From: Leishmania martiniquensis
Taxonomy: Eukaryota > Euglenozoa > Kinetoplastea > Trypanosomatida > Trypanosomatidae
Direction: 5' to 3'
DNA: 64,000 bases
Assembly (NCBI RefSeq): GCF_017916325.1
Contig: NC_090166.1
Coordinates: forward strand, 1,444,228-1,508,227
The first letter of the stretch is position 1, and every line of letters starts with the position of its first letter. Shown one piece after another: positions 9,368 through 19,293 of this stretch. Below the pieces are notes generated by a model that saw only the letters and a program-made list of their open reading frames with translations, was not told the DNA's origin and did no database searches. A program made the position numbers and the translations under genes.

Positions 9368-10156
9368 AATGGGGAGTAATTGAGGTGTGTGGGGGGGGGA
9401 GGGGAGGAAGCTCGGCTGCTCTTGTGCTGTATCGTCTCCGTGAGAGGAAATGAGATGATGGTGCCTGTGTTTGCGCGGAGCAATGGAAGGCGTGAAGCGG
9501 TGGGCGCTTATGAGCCGTGTGGGTGTGCTGCTGTTGTTGCTGATAATGAAACGGAAGGCTTCTGGCGCATACATACATGTATATACACAGAGGCAAAGGA
9601 GAGCAGAGGCGAGGAGGCGGAGTGGAGAGCGCAAACATCGCGGCAGACGTTCCGTTTCCATTTTTCACGACGCGCACGGGTCACTCCGCAACAGGCCGGC
9701 CAGCAGGCACGCTCCGACCAATGCAGCCAGCCGACGGCAGGGGCATCGCAAATAGCCCCGAGCCGTCGTAGGCGCGCTTTCTTTTCACGGAATGACGCCA
9801 TGCGTCTAGCGGAGACCTCCTGTCCGTCTTTGCCCCCCTCCCCGCCGCCCTTCTTCGGAGACGCACTTCGACAGCCGCGCCCGAAACGATGTTTCCTGTA
9901 GAAGAATAAGGGAACCGTAAAAAAGGGGAGGGCGTGACCTCGAGAGGATGCGATACCGCCGTCCATGCAAGCCACCACACATGGATACCCCACGCCAAGA
10001 GGGGTGGGGGTGGGGGTACGCATAGCCCCGTTGCGACACAGCGAGACTGGGCGGCGTGACAAGGCGCACATGAGGCACGTACCCCGCACATGTGACACAG
10101 CAGAATGTGTTCGTGCACCGCGCGCGACCTCCGCCCCCCTCCCTCCCATCGATACA

Positions 10157-10872
10157 CAGTATTTACAGCCCCTCAAGCGCACGCTAGCCTCCATTGAAGT
10201 CCAGCATGTCCCCCTGATGTAGTGGCGGGTAACACACACAAGGGCGCGATTGGTGCGGCAGCAGACCATAACGATTTCCACATTGCAACATAGGTCGGGC
10301 AGCTTCGACTCGCAGTGCTGCGCTCGCATGTCCGCCACCCCGACAATGAGTCGACGATACTGCCTCGGACTCGCCTGCGTGCACGTCGTTAGAGGTCGAC
10401 GAGGTGCGCAACCCTCCCCATTGTGTGCGCCCAGGCGTCCGTCTACCAGGCAGCCCCACTGCTCGCAGCCCGAGGCCCTCCGCAGAGCCGCCAGCTGAGT
10501 CCGTCCTGCATCATCGACAGATACTCGGTACCACACCACAACGGGCTTGATGGCATCTTGTACAACAGGGTCGCTGCGCTGCCGTTGTAGGACCGCCGGA
10601 GATGGCCTTTGTGTCGGTGCGCGTACCACACACAACTTTTCTAGACAGGATAGCGGCCGCAGGGGGTGCGGTGAGGTGACGGCGGAGGCAGCAGTTGCCG
10701 CGGCGCGTGAAGTGACGTACAGGTAGAAGCGAGCCGCTTTAAGCGTAGTCGGCGCTGCTGCCTGGTCCGACCGCAGAGAAGAATCGCACACCCTCAAATT
10801 ATCCTCAAAGACTCTTCGCAGGCACGAGACGGTCTGGCGCCTGTTAAGAGTGAGAGCGCCATCCCATCCCAA
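10157..10872 (-). pseudogene. Coding-like open frame, possible relic gene (uncertain)
   Basis: A minus-strand frame opens at an ATG at 10872 (MGWDGALTLNRR) and stays open to 9508. Only the first roughly 240 codons look protein-like, with runs such as AARFYLYVTSRAA, VVVWYRVSVDD and RRLIVGVADMRAQ. An overlapping frame at 10184-10459 also carries a protein-like run (LHQGDMLDFNGG). Protein-like segments in two frames suggest either a decayed gene or chance. I do not recognise a family. The rest of the frame (10156-9508) is Arg/Cys/Ser-rich and looks like untranslated sequence. Confidence 0.2.
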
Positions 10873-11833
10873 GCCCAGAAGCCGCGACCTAGTGCCCTTA
10901 CACCCCTTCCTACAGTTGTCGCGACTGTGGAGCTGTGTAATAGACTAATGGGCGGTCGCATGAGCCGTCTGCTTGTAGCTCTGCATGAGGGCTAGGCCCA
11001 CCTCTGCTGGGTCGCTGAGCGTAGCACAGACAGCGCCAAGAAGCCCCTCCCTCCCTCCCTCTTGCCAGCCGCATAGCCGATTGCGGTCTCCATCATGGGG
11101 CGACAATCAGCAAAGGAGAGGGAGCGGAGAGGCGAGTAATGCACACACACACACACATTCATACACATACATGCGCGCCTCAGCGCCTCATGTGCTGCAT
11201 TCTAAGAACTACAACTAGGCAGCGAGCACACGAGCACACTAACCCCTGACCGTACAGCAACGCAGGCACCGCTAATGAGCATCCGCAAGCAAAAAATGAG
11301 TGAAGGAAAGCGTTAAGCAGGCCCGGATTACTCGTTCATCCACTCTCAGCAGCGCACGCGCACGCCCTACATCACGGGAAGGGAGCGGTCGGGGTATGAA
11401 TGCCGACCACGGCGTAGGGAGCATCGCTTGTTGTTTACACATTTTTTGGGGGGAGGGGAAGCGACGACGCTCGATAAACCGCCGAGAGTGATGCACACGC
11501 TGCGGTGCTGAGAAGCGTCCAGTTGTGCACATCATGCCCGGCCGAGGCCACTGAAATGCAGGCGGCGAACAGAAAAGTGAAATTCAGAGGAAACGAAAGC
11601 GCCCCCAGCAGAGTGGGCGCAGACATCCATTTGTGTGCACATCTTCTCGCAAAGCTCCTCTCCTCCTCAAGTACCTTCGGTGCATATGGGCGGTGTGCGT
11701 GTGTGTGTGTGCATGGGGGGGGGGTGCTGTGTCGGTGAGGCGGCAGTTGTGCGCGCGCGTACAACTGCACCAACCGAAGATTTGACATCAAAATTCAAAG
11801 GTAAAAAACGCCTCGCTTATCGAAGAAGCGCAC

Positions 11834-11863
11834 AATATATATGTATGTATACATATATGTATA
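11834..11863. repeat. AT-rich alternating tract with palindromic core
   Basis: A roughly 30-base alternating TA/TG tract around TATGTATACATA stands out in a GC-rich background. It lies about 120 bases downstream of the bisphosphate-nucleotidase-like stop, so it is probably in that 3' UTR or spacer. Confidence 0.7.
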
Positions 11864-11980
11864 TGCGATACGCGCGAAGGGTCGCTGGTGCGGCCGGTGT
11901 GACATCGACAGAGAGCATTAGCAGTGTCCGGTTGGCGAAAGACGCCGAGTGGGTATCTGCAGATGCCCAGTGGCAGAAAC

Positions 11981-13282
11981 TCACTGCACAGACGTTAGCT
12001 TCCACCCCAGCCGTCGAGCGACTTCAGGCATCGCGTGCGGGGTCACAGCGACGAGCCCATCCGTCAGCATGGCAATCTCAGAGGCAGCGGCGATTCCGCC
12101 ATGTGTGTCGGTGAGCGGATAGCGGAGTGGCGCACCATTCTGGTTAAAGATGTCACTACCGAGCGCGTAGAGGAAGGCGTGCGCTGCGCAGCAGTCCCAC
12201 TTCTTGATGGCCATCGGCGGGCACACAAAGACGTCGGCGGATGTGATGGGTCCGTGCGGCACGTGGTGCCCCTTCAGCATTTTCTTGAGTAGATGGTACT
12301 GCTTGTGCCCCGCACCGCGGGCGGACACGGCGCTACACGGCTTCAGCTGCTCCAGAAGCCGCCGGAGAAACGACTCCTGCGCCGCGTTCGATCGGCACAC
12401 GGCGAGCGCCGTCTCGCGTGTGCACGCCGGCTGCGGCTCCAGGCGCACTGGTGCCCGCATCAGCACACCATCAAACACAACGAAGGGCGACGCCAGAGCA
12501 GGAATGTTCAGCACGACGGAGAATCCAGGCGCACACGCCTTCTCCTGCGGCTCCATCTCGGCTGGCGTGTAGGCTCCTGCGAGCGGGTAGCAGAAAATGC
12601 GGTTCATGACACCGGCGATGGGGACGCCGTCTAGCGTGATGCCCACGAGCGTCATCGGGGCTTGCCAGCAGCCACCCACAAAGCAATTCGTGCCGTCGAT
12701 AGGGTCGATGAAGATACCGAGGCGGCGTCGCATGGTCTCGTCCGAGTCTGCGTGGAGAACAACCGCAGCGCCAGCGTCAGCGGGGGACTTGTCTCCCGCC
12801 TCCACATGCGCGCGCAACTCAGTCTCATACGGCATTGCAGAGATCGCCTTGTAGTGCTTTGCCATGCACTCCTGAGCCTCGTCCTCGACAGCGCCGCTCG
12901 GTAAATTCTCTTCCCCAGCCACGGTGAATGGTAGCGATGGGAAGGACTCCCTCAGCGCACGCATCAGCACAGCCTGGATGACGAAATCCGCCGTCGTGAC
13001 GAGATCATCTGCGGCTTCGCCGTGCTGTTCGTCACCGCGCGCCTTGATATCGATTCGGACGGCGTGGTGCAGCGAGTCGACCAGAATCGCCTTGTCGGTC
13101 TCCGAAAGCTCGAGCACTGTACGCGGATGCGCCTCAGATCCTGCCGGCGATGAGCCCTGCGCGCGGGTTACTTTTGCCTCGATCTCGGGGAGCTGCACGA
13201 GGTCCAGCATCACATACCGCTGCGCCACCAGCGACGCGCGGGCGCAAACAGTCAGGAGCTGTGCCACATTCACCGATGTCAT
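11981..13282 (-). CDS. Inositol polyphosphate 1-phosphatase / 3'(2'),5'-bisphosphate nucleotidase-like enzyme
   Basis: The 433-residue protein belongs to the Mg-dependent, lithium-sensitive inositol monophosphatase superfamily. Visible motifs, in order, are VTTADFVIQ (residues 96-104), the metal-binding AGEEN (122-126), the signature DPIDGTNCFVGG (193-204) and, near the C-terminus, KKWDCCAAHAFL, which matches the W-D-x-A-A motif. The insert of about 70 residues between the AGEEN and DPIDGT motifs is longer than in simple inositol monophosphatases and fits the INPP1/BPNT branch. These enzymes remove the 1-phosphate from inositol polyphosphates or the 3'-phosphate from PAP, the sulfation by-product. 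The exact substrate cannot be assigned. ATG 13282 (MTSVNVAQLL) is the first ATG; the longer frame would begin with TTG. Confidence 0.85.
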   Translation of the reverse strand: MTSVNVAQLLTVCARASLVAQRYVMLDLVQLPEIEAKVTRAQGSSPAGSEAHPRTVLELSETDKAILVDSLHHAVRIDIKARGDEQHGEAADDLVTTADFVIQAVLMRALRESFPSLPFTVAGEENLPSGAVEDEAQECMAKHYKAISAMPYETELRAHVEAGDKSPADAGAAVVLHADSDETMRRRLGIFIDPIDGTNCFVGGCWQAPMTLVGITLDGVPIAGVMNRIFCYPLAGAYTPAEMEPQEKACAPGFSVVLNIPALASPFVVFDGVLMRAPVRLEPQPACTRETALAVCRSNAAQESFLRRLLEQLKPCSAVSARGAGHKQYHLLKKMLKGHHVPHGPITSADVFVCPPMAIKKWDCCAAHAFLYALGSDIFNQNGAPLRYPLTDTHGGIAAASEIAMLTDGLVAVTPHAMPEVARRLGWKLTSVQ

Positions 13283-13977
13283 TTCACGGCGAGGCGTCTC
13301 CGGCAACGTGTTATTCCACCACGTGCACGCCAACGGATCGACGCATAGACGTTATTGCCACCAATGTTGAGGACTGTGCATGCGCGTCTGCGTAGCCCTC
13401 CCCTCCCACAGGCGACGAAAAGAAGCGAAAGGTAAGGGAAGGGAGCGCTGACGCGGAAGCCGCTGATCAGCGGTGCCGTTACCCAGACGCACGTGACGAC
13501 AGCCGCAGCGACGAGGCTGTGAATGGGGTGCGGATGCAGAAGCCGCTTTCGGTCACGTGGGCGAGGTGCTGATTCGCGTCGCCATACATCGGAGGCCCGA
13601 CAATAGAGAGAGGTTCAGAGAGAGAGGGAGGGAGAGGAATGCGATACAGCAGAGGGGAGCAACACGCCAGCAAAGTGGCTGCCACGTGAAGGCTCCATCG
13701 GCGAATCGGTGGTCTGATGCCCAAACACCTGCGCTCTTCTCCCCGCGCGCGCGCGCTCCTTCCGCCCACGCGATCATCGACGATGACACTTGACGACACG
13801 CACGAATAGGCCGCCAGGGAATCGCGGAGGAGAAGCGTTACACTTGTGACATGTCGCTGACTGAGCACTTCAGGGCCACTCCAGCGTACACAGACTGCGG
13901 CTCGAAAAAGGCGCTGAATCGCTCATCGTTCCTACCGGAGGAGCAAGCCTCACCGGGTCCATCGCTGCAGGCACACG
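13283..13977. other. Intergenic region
   Basis: It holds plus-strand purine-rich blocks at 13415-13445 and 13604-13640, candidate minus-strand polypyrimidine tracts. A 129-codon minus frame (13479-13868) has no recognisable features and was not called. Confidence 0.5.
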
Positions 13978-14730
13978 TTAGGCGCCATACTTGGCCAGCC
14001 GCCCCGCCTTGAATGCGAGCTCCCGAAGCAAACCGCCCAGCGTGCACGTGTTTGCCCACGCCGCCAGCGGCACTGGAGCTGTCTCGCCGCCCTCAGAGCG
14101 CCATGCCTGAAGCCCACGATCCCGCAGAATAGGGTAGCGAGAGTACATGTGCACCGGAAACACGAAATGGCTGTGTGCGGACGCACCAGCCGACTCCATC
14201 AGCTCTGAGTAGTAGCTCGGTGTCGGCAGTAGCCAAGCAAGAGCGTTGCTACCCGCAGACGCGTTCTCGATCGCAGGCGGTGGGCAAGGCGCTCCTCGCG
14301 CTGTGTCGAGGACAGCCACCAATGTGTACGGCACCTCTGTCGCGCCCCCCTCCCTGTATGACCCGGGAGGGTGCATTTCATAAAGCCACGCCAGCAGCGA
14401 GGCAACGTGCTGTTCCTCTCCCGCTGCTGGCGTACAGTCGATCAGCGTCAGCGGAGACGCAAGCCACTCTGCCGCGGTGGTGCTTGCCCGCCTCATGTCG
14501 CTGATCTCCATCGCCGCTTCTGAGATAGTTACGACTCGGTGATCGACGCCCTTCTCTTCACAGAAGTACTCCACCTGCTGCACAATATCCCTCGCCGACG
14601 GCGCGCGGCCTGCGGAGCCGACTACGCAGCCGAGATGGTGTCCCGATCCCTTATCCAGCAGTGGACTCGCGTAGCGCGCCGTGTCGACGAGGACGACGAC
14701 AGAGCGGCAGAGGTTGCCCATTGAATTCAT
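13978..14730 (-). CDS. Conserved-looking hypothetical protein, 250 residues
   Basis: Not recognised. From ATG 14730 (MNSMGNLCRSVVVLVDTARY) the protein has alternating hydrophobic strands and helices (SVVVLVDTARYASPLL, DHRVVTISEAAMEISD, SPLTLIDCTPAAGEEQ, YTLVAVLDTARG). This suggests a small alpha/beta Rossmann-like or flavodoxin-like fold, but no cofactor-binding motif can be named. Cysteines are few, and no signal peptide or membrane segment is evident. An alternative upstream start at 14823 (MSFHSAEQSP) would add 31 Ser-rich residues; a still longer frame reaches 15162 without further protein-like content. The composition and position in the minus-strand array support a real gene. Confidence 0.7.
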   Translation of the reverse strand: MNSMGNLCRSVVVLVDTARYASPLLDKGSGHHLGCVVGSAGRAPSARDIVQQVEYFCEEKGVDHRVVTISEAAMEISDMRRASTTAAEWLASPLTLIDCTPAAGEEQHVASLLAWLYEMHPPGSYREGGATEVPYTLVAVLDTARGAPCPPPAIENASAGSNALAWLLPTPSYYSELMESAGASAHSHFVFPVHMYSRYPILRDRGLQAWRSEGGETAPVPLAAWANTCTLGGLLRELAFKAGRLAKYGA

Positions 14731-17223
14731 TTTCTGCCGCACGCGCGATTGGAAGAGGAGACTGGCGGGAGCTGGTAGAGAGCGTGAGTGAGAAGGCGAC
14801 TGTTCCGCACTGTGAAAAGACATATGTGCGGGCGTCATTGGGAAAGGAGGAGGCGACAGTAACGGATACGGACAGAGTGTCCTCTCGATCAGATGGATGC
14901 GCTGCTGATGCTGCGCCGCAACGACCACACAGGGTGGGAGAGCGATCGGTGGCGACTCTTTCCCATGCCCGCGGCGACTCCTCTCGCTACGGAAAGGGCC
15001 ACCGCAAGCATACGCACCGCCCCCGCCCCACTCTATCACCAAAACGGCACCGCCGGCAGCGGGCGCTTCTCTACTGCCCGGTTTCTCACGAGAGGCGCTT
15101 CCGATGAACAACCTTTTCTCTTTGAAGACAGCGCCATGGCGGGCGTACAAGCGCCGTCCCACGCCTGTCCCCCCTCCACTTCCCTTCCCTCAGCATAGAG
15201 AGACGGGGGCGGGCAAAAATGCACCGAAGCAAGTGGCTCTTGCGGCACTGCTGCAGGCGGGCAGTGAGAGAGGGAGGGGGGAGCGCCAACGAAAACAGAG
15301 GCCGCACGAGGCAGTGAAGGGGCGTGACGAGGAGAGTGCGGCAGAAAATCACGAGAAGGGAAACAGAAAAAAGAAAAGGGCGAAGATAAACAAAAGAGGG
15401 GATGAGGGAAGATCGGCACACATACACACACACACACACATACAGCGATTCACGCCTTTGCCGCAGGCGCTACTCCCCCTGCGTGTGTGTGTGTGCGGTG
15501 TTCCACAAAGGACACCACAGATACCGACAGGACTGTACACAACATGACCTCAAGCTAGCCCATCACTACAGCAACAGAGCCTTTCCATCAACGGTCGAGC
15601 ACTGCCACGCACCCCAGCGCGTGCCATTACGTCACCCCAGGAGGGCAGAGGGAGTGCATGCGTGCGCGTACACAGAAGCGACCGCGTCAAAGTACAGAAG
15701 GAACGACAGAAAAGGGACCTGAAAGAGGCGGAAGCGCCGGAAAGGGGTGCGTGCGCGTCCCGTTGTATGCCGCACATCCTCACTGTTGTCGCCGAGGCGG
15801 AGAGCCAGAGCACTGCCAGTCGCTACGAAGGATGGAAGGGGGCGAGCAATCAGCGCCATAGGCTGACGACGTGCCCCCCGTGCTGCAACAGAGAGGCAGG
15901 CATGCATACATACCGAACGCCAGAGGGCCTGCGAGCAGCAGGGGCACCACCTTGCCAGCAAAGATAAGAGAGGAAGCGATGGGACCACCCGCCTGCATGC
16001 ACTACCGCTATTCAGAAACACAGGAATCGAAGCCGCCCGCCGTCCAGCTCCTTCACGTGTGCGATGAGAGTGACCGACGGCACGCCGCCGATCGCCAAGA
16101 GCACCACTGATGGATGCGACAAGGAGAGGCAAAACAGACGGCACACACGCACACACAAAAAAAACATTAGTGAAGAAGAACCGCCCAAAGCCATTCTTTC
16201 CCGGCCATACATCGGGTAAACTGCATGTGAAGGGGCGGGGGAAAAGAGGGAGGGAGGGTAGGGGGAGCTGAGGAGCAGACGGTCGGTCGTTTGATGGAGA
16301 GAGAGAGAAGAGCGAGGGGGAGGGTGGAGACAGCATCACGGCGAGGGAGGCTCCAGTAGAGCTCACCAGGCACACTTGTATGCGCTCATGGCACGCGGTG
16401 ACGACGACCGCCACGGAGCGGCGGAAAGAAAACATAAAAAGGGGCAACAGCGGGCGCAAGCAGACGTGCTTTTCATATCGTCATTGAAGTGCTTCCGTCA
16501 CGTTTGTTTACCCTCCGGTAGCGTCGGATGCGCGTTGCTGAAACAGAGCGGATGCGAGGGAGGAGACGGAGCAGAAAGGCGCGCTCGATCCGTCAAAGGG
16601 GGCGGTGAGGGCGGCGCCACTGGAGGGAGGGCAAAGGGGGCGAAAACCGGAAAAAACATGAGACTTTGGCACACAAAATCTGAAAAGTACGCGAGGACAG
16701 CGCCGCTTCGCATTACGCCCACAAGCGGAGAGAAGACACGGAGAGGTGAGGGGAGAGAGGGGAGAGAGAGAACAGCTACGCGCATCCGCAGTGTGTCCGC
16801 CCCAACCTGTGTGTATATGGTGCACTCGACTCGCTTGCTTCTGCGTCTGCGTCTGTAAAGGCTTGGGATGGGTAGGAGAGACAGACCTTCAGACTTTCCC
16901 TGAGAGGCCCCGTCCGTACGCCCACACATGCATGGAGAGAGACCTGAAGCGCGAAGGGAGCGGGTAGCCGCATTCGCGCAGACAGAGACAGGCGAGATAT
17001 TCACCCTCATTGACGGCGGCCTCCGCATGGGCCACACTAATACTATAGTTAAAGAGGGGAGTTGGGCCAAGGAAAAAACAAACAACAGCAAAAAAGAGAG
17101 AGAGCGACATGTGCGCACCCGGCAGCGACGCCAGTTGCATCGAGGAGGCGTACTAGTGGCGCCCGCGCACGCGCACCTGCCCGAGTCCTCATCCTGAACA
17201 TCGAGCGTTGGTTCCACTAGCAT
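14731..17223. other. Long intergenic region, low-complexity
   Basis: These 2.5 kb contain CA runs at about 15419-15441, GT runs near 15483-15496, and purine-rich plus-strand blocks (15262-15400, 16225-16330, 16736-16775). Open frames of up to 275 codons (15632-16459 minus) are Ser/Pro/Phe/Cys-rich translations of polypyrimidine and look spurious. The region probably comprises the long 3' UTR of squalene synthase and the leader of the downstream gene. Confidence 0.55.
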
Positions 17224-18468
17224 CTAAGCCTGGCCAGCAATTTCCTTTCGGCCACCAAAGAAGCCGGAGACGGCGTCTATGAAGTTGAGCACGAGCTGAC
17301 CGCCGAGGCCTGGATACCGGGACAGGAGGCGGCGAGTGTAAGAGACGCTGGCACACTCCTCGAGCTGCATGTCGATCCGTTCCATTGCCGCCGCGAGCGA
17401 GTTGGCGATAGATGTGGAGCTGGCATCTTCCATGTCTAGTTTCTCTTGCAGCTCCACACAGTAGTCGCGGAGCATGTTGAGGGCGCTGTAGAGGGTTGTC
17501 GCCCTCAGTGTGATGCGGCACGACTCTGGCCGCGACACCTTCACCTTGACCTGGAACGTATCTGGATTGTTGTACACCTGCTTCAGCGTGGCGATGGCCA
17601 TCACTTGGGGAACGACGCAGAAGCGGAAGACCGACGGGTCGCGCAGGGCAGAGAGGTAGTCCACGACGTACGGGATGTGGACGAGGGCATCCGCCACCAT
17701 GGTGTTCAGGCACCGCACTGCCGCCGCCTTGTTCGACTCCTCCTTGAGATCGCTCAGTTCCGTCGCAAACGCGCCCCATATCTCTTTCGGCCAGAACATG
17801 CGCGGCGGCTCCTCGCGGATGTCCTCATAGTAGTCACGAATGATGTTGGTTTTCTGCAGAAAGAGACCCATGTGGTTGGCGTTGGTGAGATCGTCGTCCA
17901 GGTGCGGGTCTTCAAAGCCGCAGCGTGCGAAGAGATGGGTGAGGCCGTGGCCGACGAGGCCGGCGACGTAGTGGCAGTAGAGGTCGTAGTCTTCCTTTGT
18001 CACCACCGGTCGCTGCAAAAAATCGCACATGCCGTTCGCCACGCGCTCGCAGGTGTCGACGATGACGTCCTGATAATCCTTCTTCAGCTTCTTAAACGAG
18101 CGCGAGACGCACGGGTATCTCTCGAGTAGTTCGCGCTCGCGGCCCTCACCGAAGCCGCTCAGGCACCAACTCATGTCATTCGTGTGCGTGTGAAACTTGG
18201 GCAGTTCCTTCAGCTTCACCTCCACCGGAATGTTCATGTCATCCTCCACGGTGTCGAGCGCACGCAGCACGAGGTAGAAGAGGCAGACCGCATCGCGGAG
18301 CTGTTGGTCCTCCAGCTGCGCCACCACCACCGCGAAGGAGCGGGAGACGCTGTCCAGGACTTCGTAGCAAAAGCGCAGGTCTGTCTCCTCCGGTGGCAGC
18401 TGAACCTTCACGGAGCGCATCTGCCACTTCACACGCATCATCACCAGGGAGTCCGAGATGAGCCCCAT
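17224..18468 (-). CDS. SQS: Squalene synthase (farnesyl-diphosphate farnesyltransferase)
   Basis: The 414-residue protein joins two farnesyl diphosphates head to head through presqualene diphosphate to squalene, using NADPH. This is the first committed step of the ergosterol pathway of these parasites. Both Asp-rich substrate/Mg sites are present: DTVEDD at residues 72-77 and DYYED at 212-216 (after QKTNIIR). The YCHYVAGLVGHGLTHLF segment (164-180) and the early SVSRSFAVVV (40-49) are also diagnostic. The C-terminus (LVLNFIDAVSGFFGG) is a hydrophobic stretch that could anchor it to ER or related membrane, as in other squalene synthases. Length matches the family. Start is ATG 18468 (MGLISDSL). 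It sits just downstream of the Nudix hydrolase gene, but the two reactions are unrelated; shared transcription is simply positional. Confidence 0.97.
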   Translation of the reverse strand: MGLISDSLVMMRVKWQMRSVKVQLPPEETDLRFCYEVLDSVSRSFAVVVAQLEDQQLRDAVCLFYLVLRALDTVEDDMNIPVEVKLKELPKFHTHTNDMSWCLSGFGEGRERELLERYPCVSRSFKKLKKDYQDVIVDTCERVANGMCDFLQRPVVTKEDYDLYCHYVAGLVGHGLTHLFARCGFEDPHLDDDLTNANHMGLFLQKTNIIRDYYEDIREEPPRMFWPKEIWGAFATELSDLKEESNKAAAVRCLNTMVADALVHIPYVVDYLSALRDPSVFRFCVVPQVMAIATLKQVYNNPDTFQVKVKVSRPESCRITLRATTLYSALNMLRDYCVELQEKLDMEDASSTSIANSLAAAMERIDMQLEECASVSYTRRLLSRYPGLGGQLVLNFIDAVSGFFGGRKEIAGQA

Positions 18469-19293
18469 GGCTGATTGTTGGCACGTGTTACGGGCGTATG
18501 TACGTGCGTGTGTGTGTGTGTGTCAGCGCTGGCTGCGTGAGCACGAAAAAAAAAGGAGAAAGCGAGGGGCCACAGCACACAGGATGGCGAGTCACGGGGA
18601 TGGTGGAAGACTGCGGGGTCGCTGCGATGCGCGCCTGTGCCTATCTTTAAGGGCCCCCGTTTGTGTTAGGGCTTTGACTTTTGTATGAAAGAAAGGGGGA
18701 AAGGACTGAATAATGATGCTCAGACTGCCGTCGCCGTACAATGCGCGCGGTTCGTGGTGGTGGTGGTGGTGTGTGGACGCCGAATCCGGGAGAGAGAAGC
18801 ACCGAAAGGGTGAGTAGGAGGAGAGGAAAGCAAAGTAACCACGAGAGAGAGGCAGTGTGAGTCTAACGGGGGAGTCGGTCAGCACCGCCGCGAACAAAAA
18901 AAAAATGGCCGAGGAGGGAGGGCTGGAGGAGCTGCCGTGAGCGCTACAAGAGTCCTTACCAGCAGCCGTTCCATTCGGCACTGCAACTCCAAGACCAGTC
19001 GGTACGCCATCCCTCAAGCGCCAGGGAAGGCACTGCTTCCTCTTAGTTCGGAAGCGCTGTCGGTCGGGGAGGGGATGCGCCTTGACTTGCCGCTCCCTCT
19101 CTCTCTACGGGCATCTTCCCCACCTGACGATAAGGTGCCGCCGCTCAGTCAGCCCGTGCACAGGTGCACCGTCCTTCGGCTCAAGACGGTGCGCAGCACA
19201 AAGAGGGGAGCCATGACACTGGAGCGAGAGGCGGGCAGAAACGTTCGGCGCCCGGGGTCGGACAAAGACAAACGCGCTGGGGGAAAGGTGATG
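18469..19293. other. Intergenic region
   Basis: It holds the squalene synthase leader, a GT run (about 18507-18523), a GGT trinucleotide run near 18756-18771, and purine-rich plus-strand blocks. No gene recognised. Confidence 0.55.
18533..18534 (-). promoter_or_regulatory. Predicted spliced-leader acceptor for squalene synthase
   Basis: A T-rich polypyrimidine tract on the minus strand (18545-18568) is followed by GCAG ending at 18533, 65 nt before the ATG. Confidence 0.4.

Larger units (their letters stand above)
9329..11980. other. Long intergenic region with simple repeats
   Basis: These 2.65 kb separate two clear genes. They hold the HAPSTR-like leader, a 454-codon minus frame (see 10157-10872), CA/GT dinucleotide runs near 11141-11158 and 11696-11712, a G run near 11713-11724, and an AT-rich alternating tract at 11834-11863. 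No intact gene was recognised. Confidence 0.55.

Noticed and set aside
9508..10156. Second half of a 454-codon minus frame
   Set aside because: Arg/Cys/Ser/Pro-rich translation crossing the leader of the HAPSTR-like gene; no conserved pattern, so not called as coding.
10184..10459. Possible tubby-like domain remnant (run LHQGDMLDFNGG)
   Set aside because: Considered because of the D-F-N-G run, but the other tubby landmarks could not be placed with confidence in any one frame.
11834..11863. AT-rich tract as a possible promoter or origin
   Set aside because: A short microsatellite in a 3' spacer with no supporting context; gene direction does not change here, so a strand-switch promoter is not indicated.
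15632..16459. 275-codon minus frame
   Set aside because: Ser/Phe/Pro/Leu-rich translation of pyrimidine-rich spacer, with no domain or family-like pattern.
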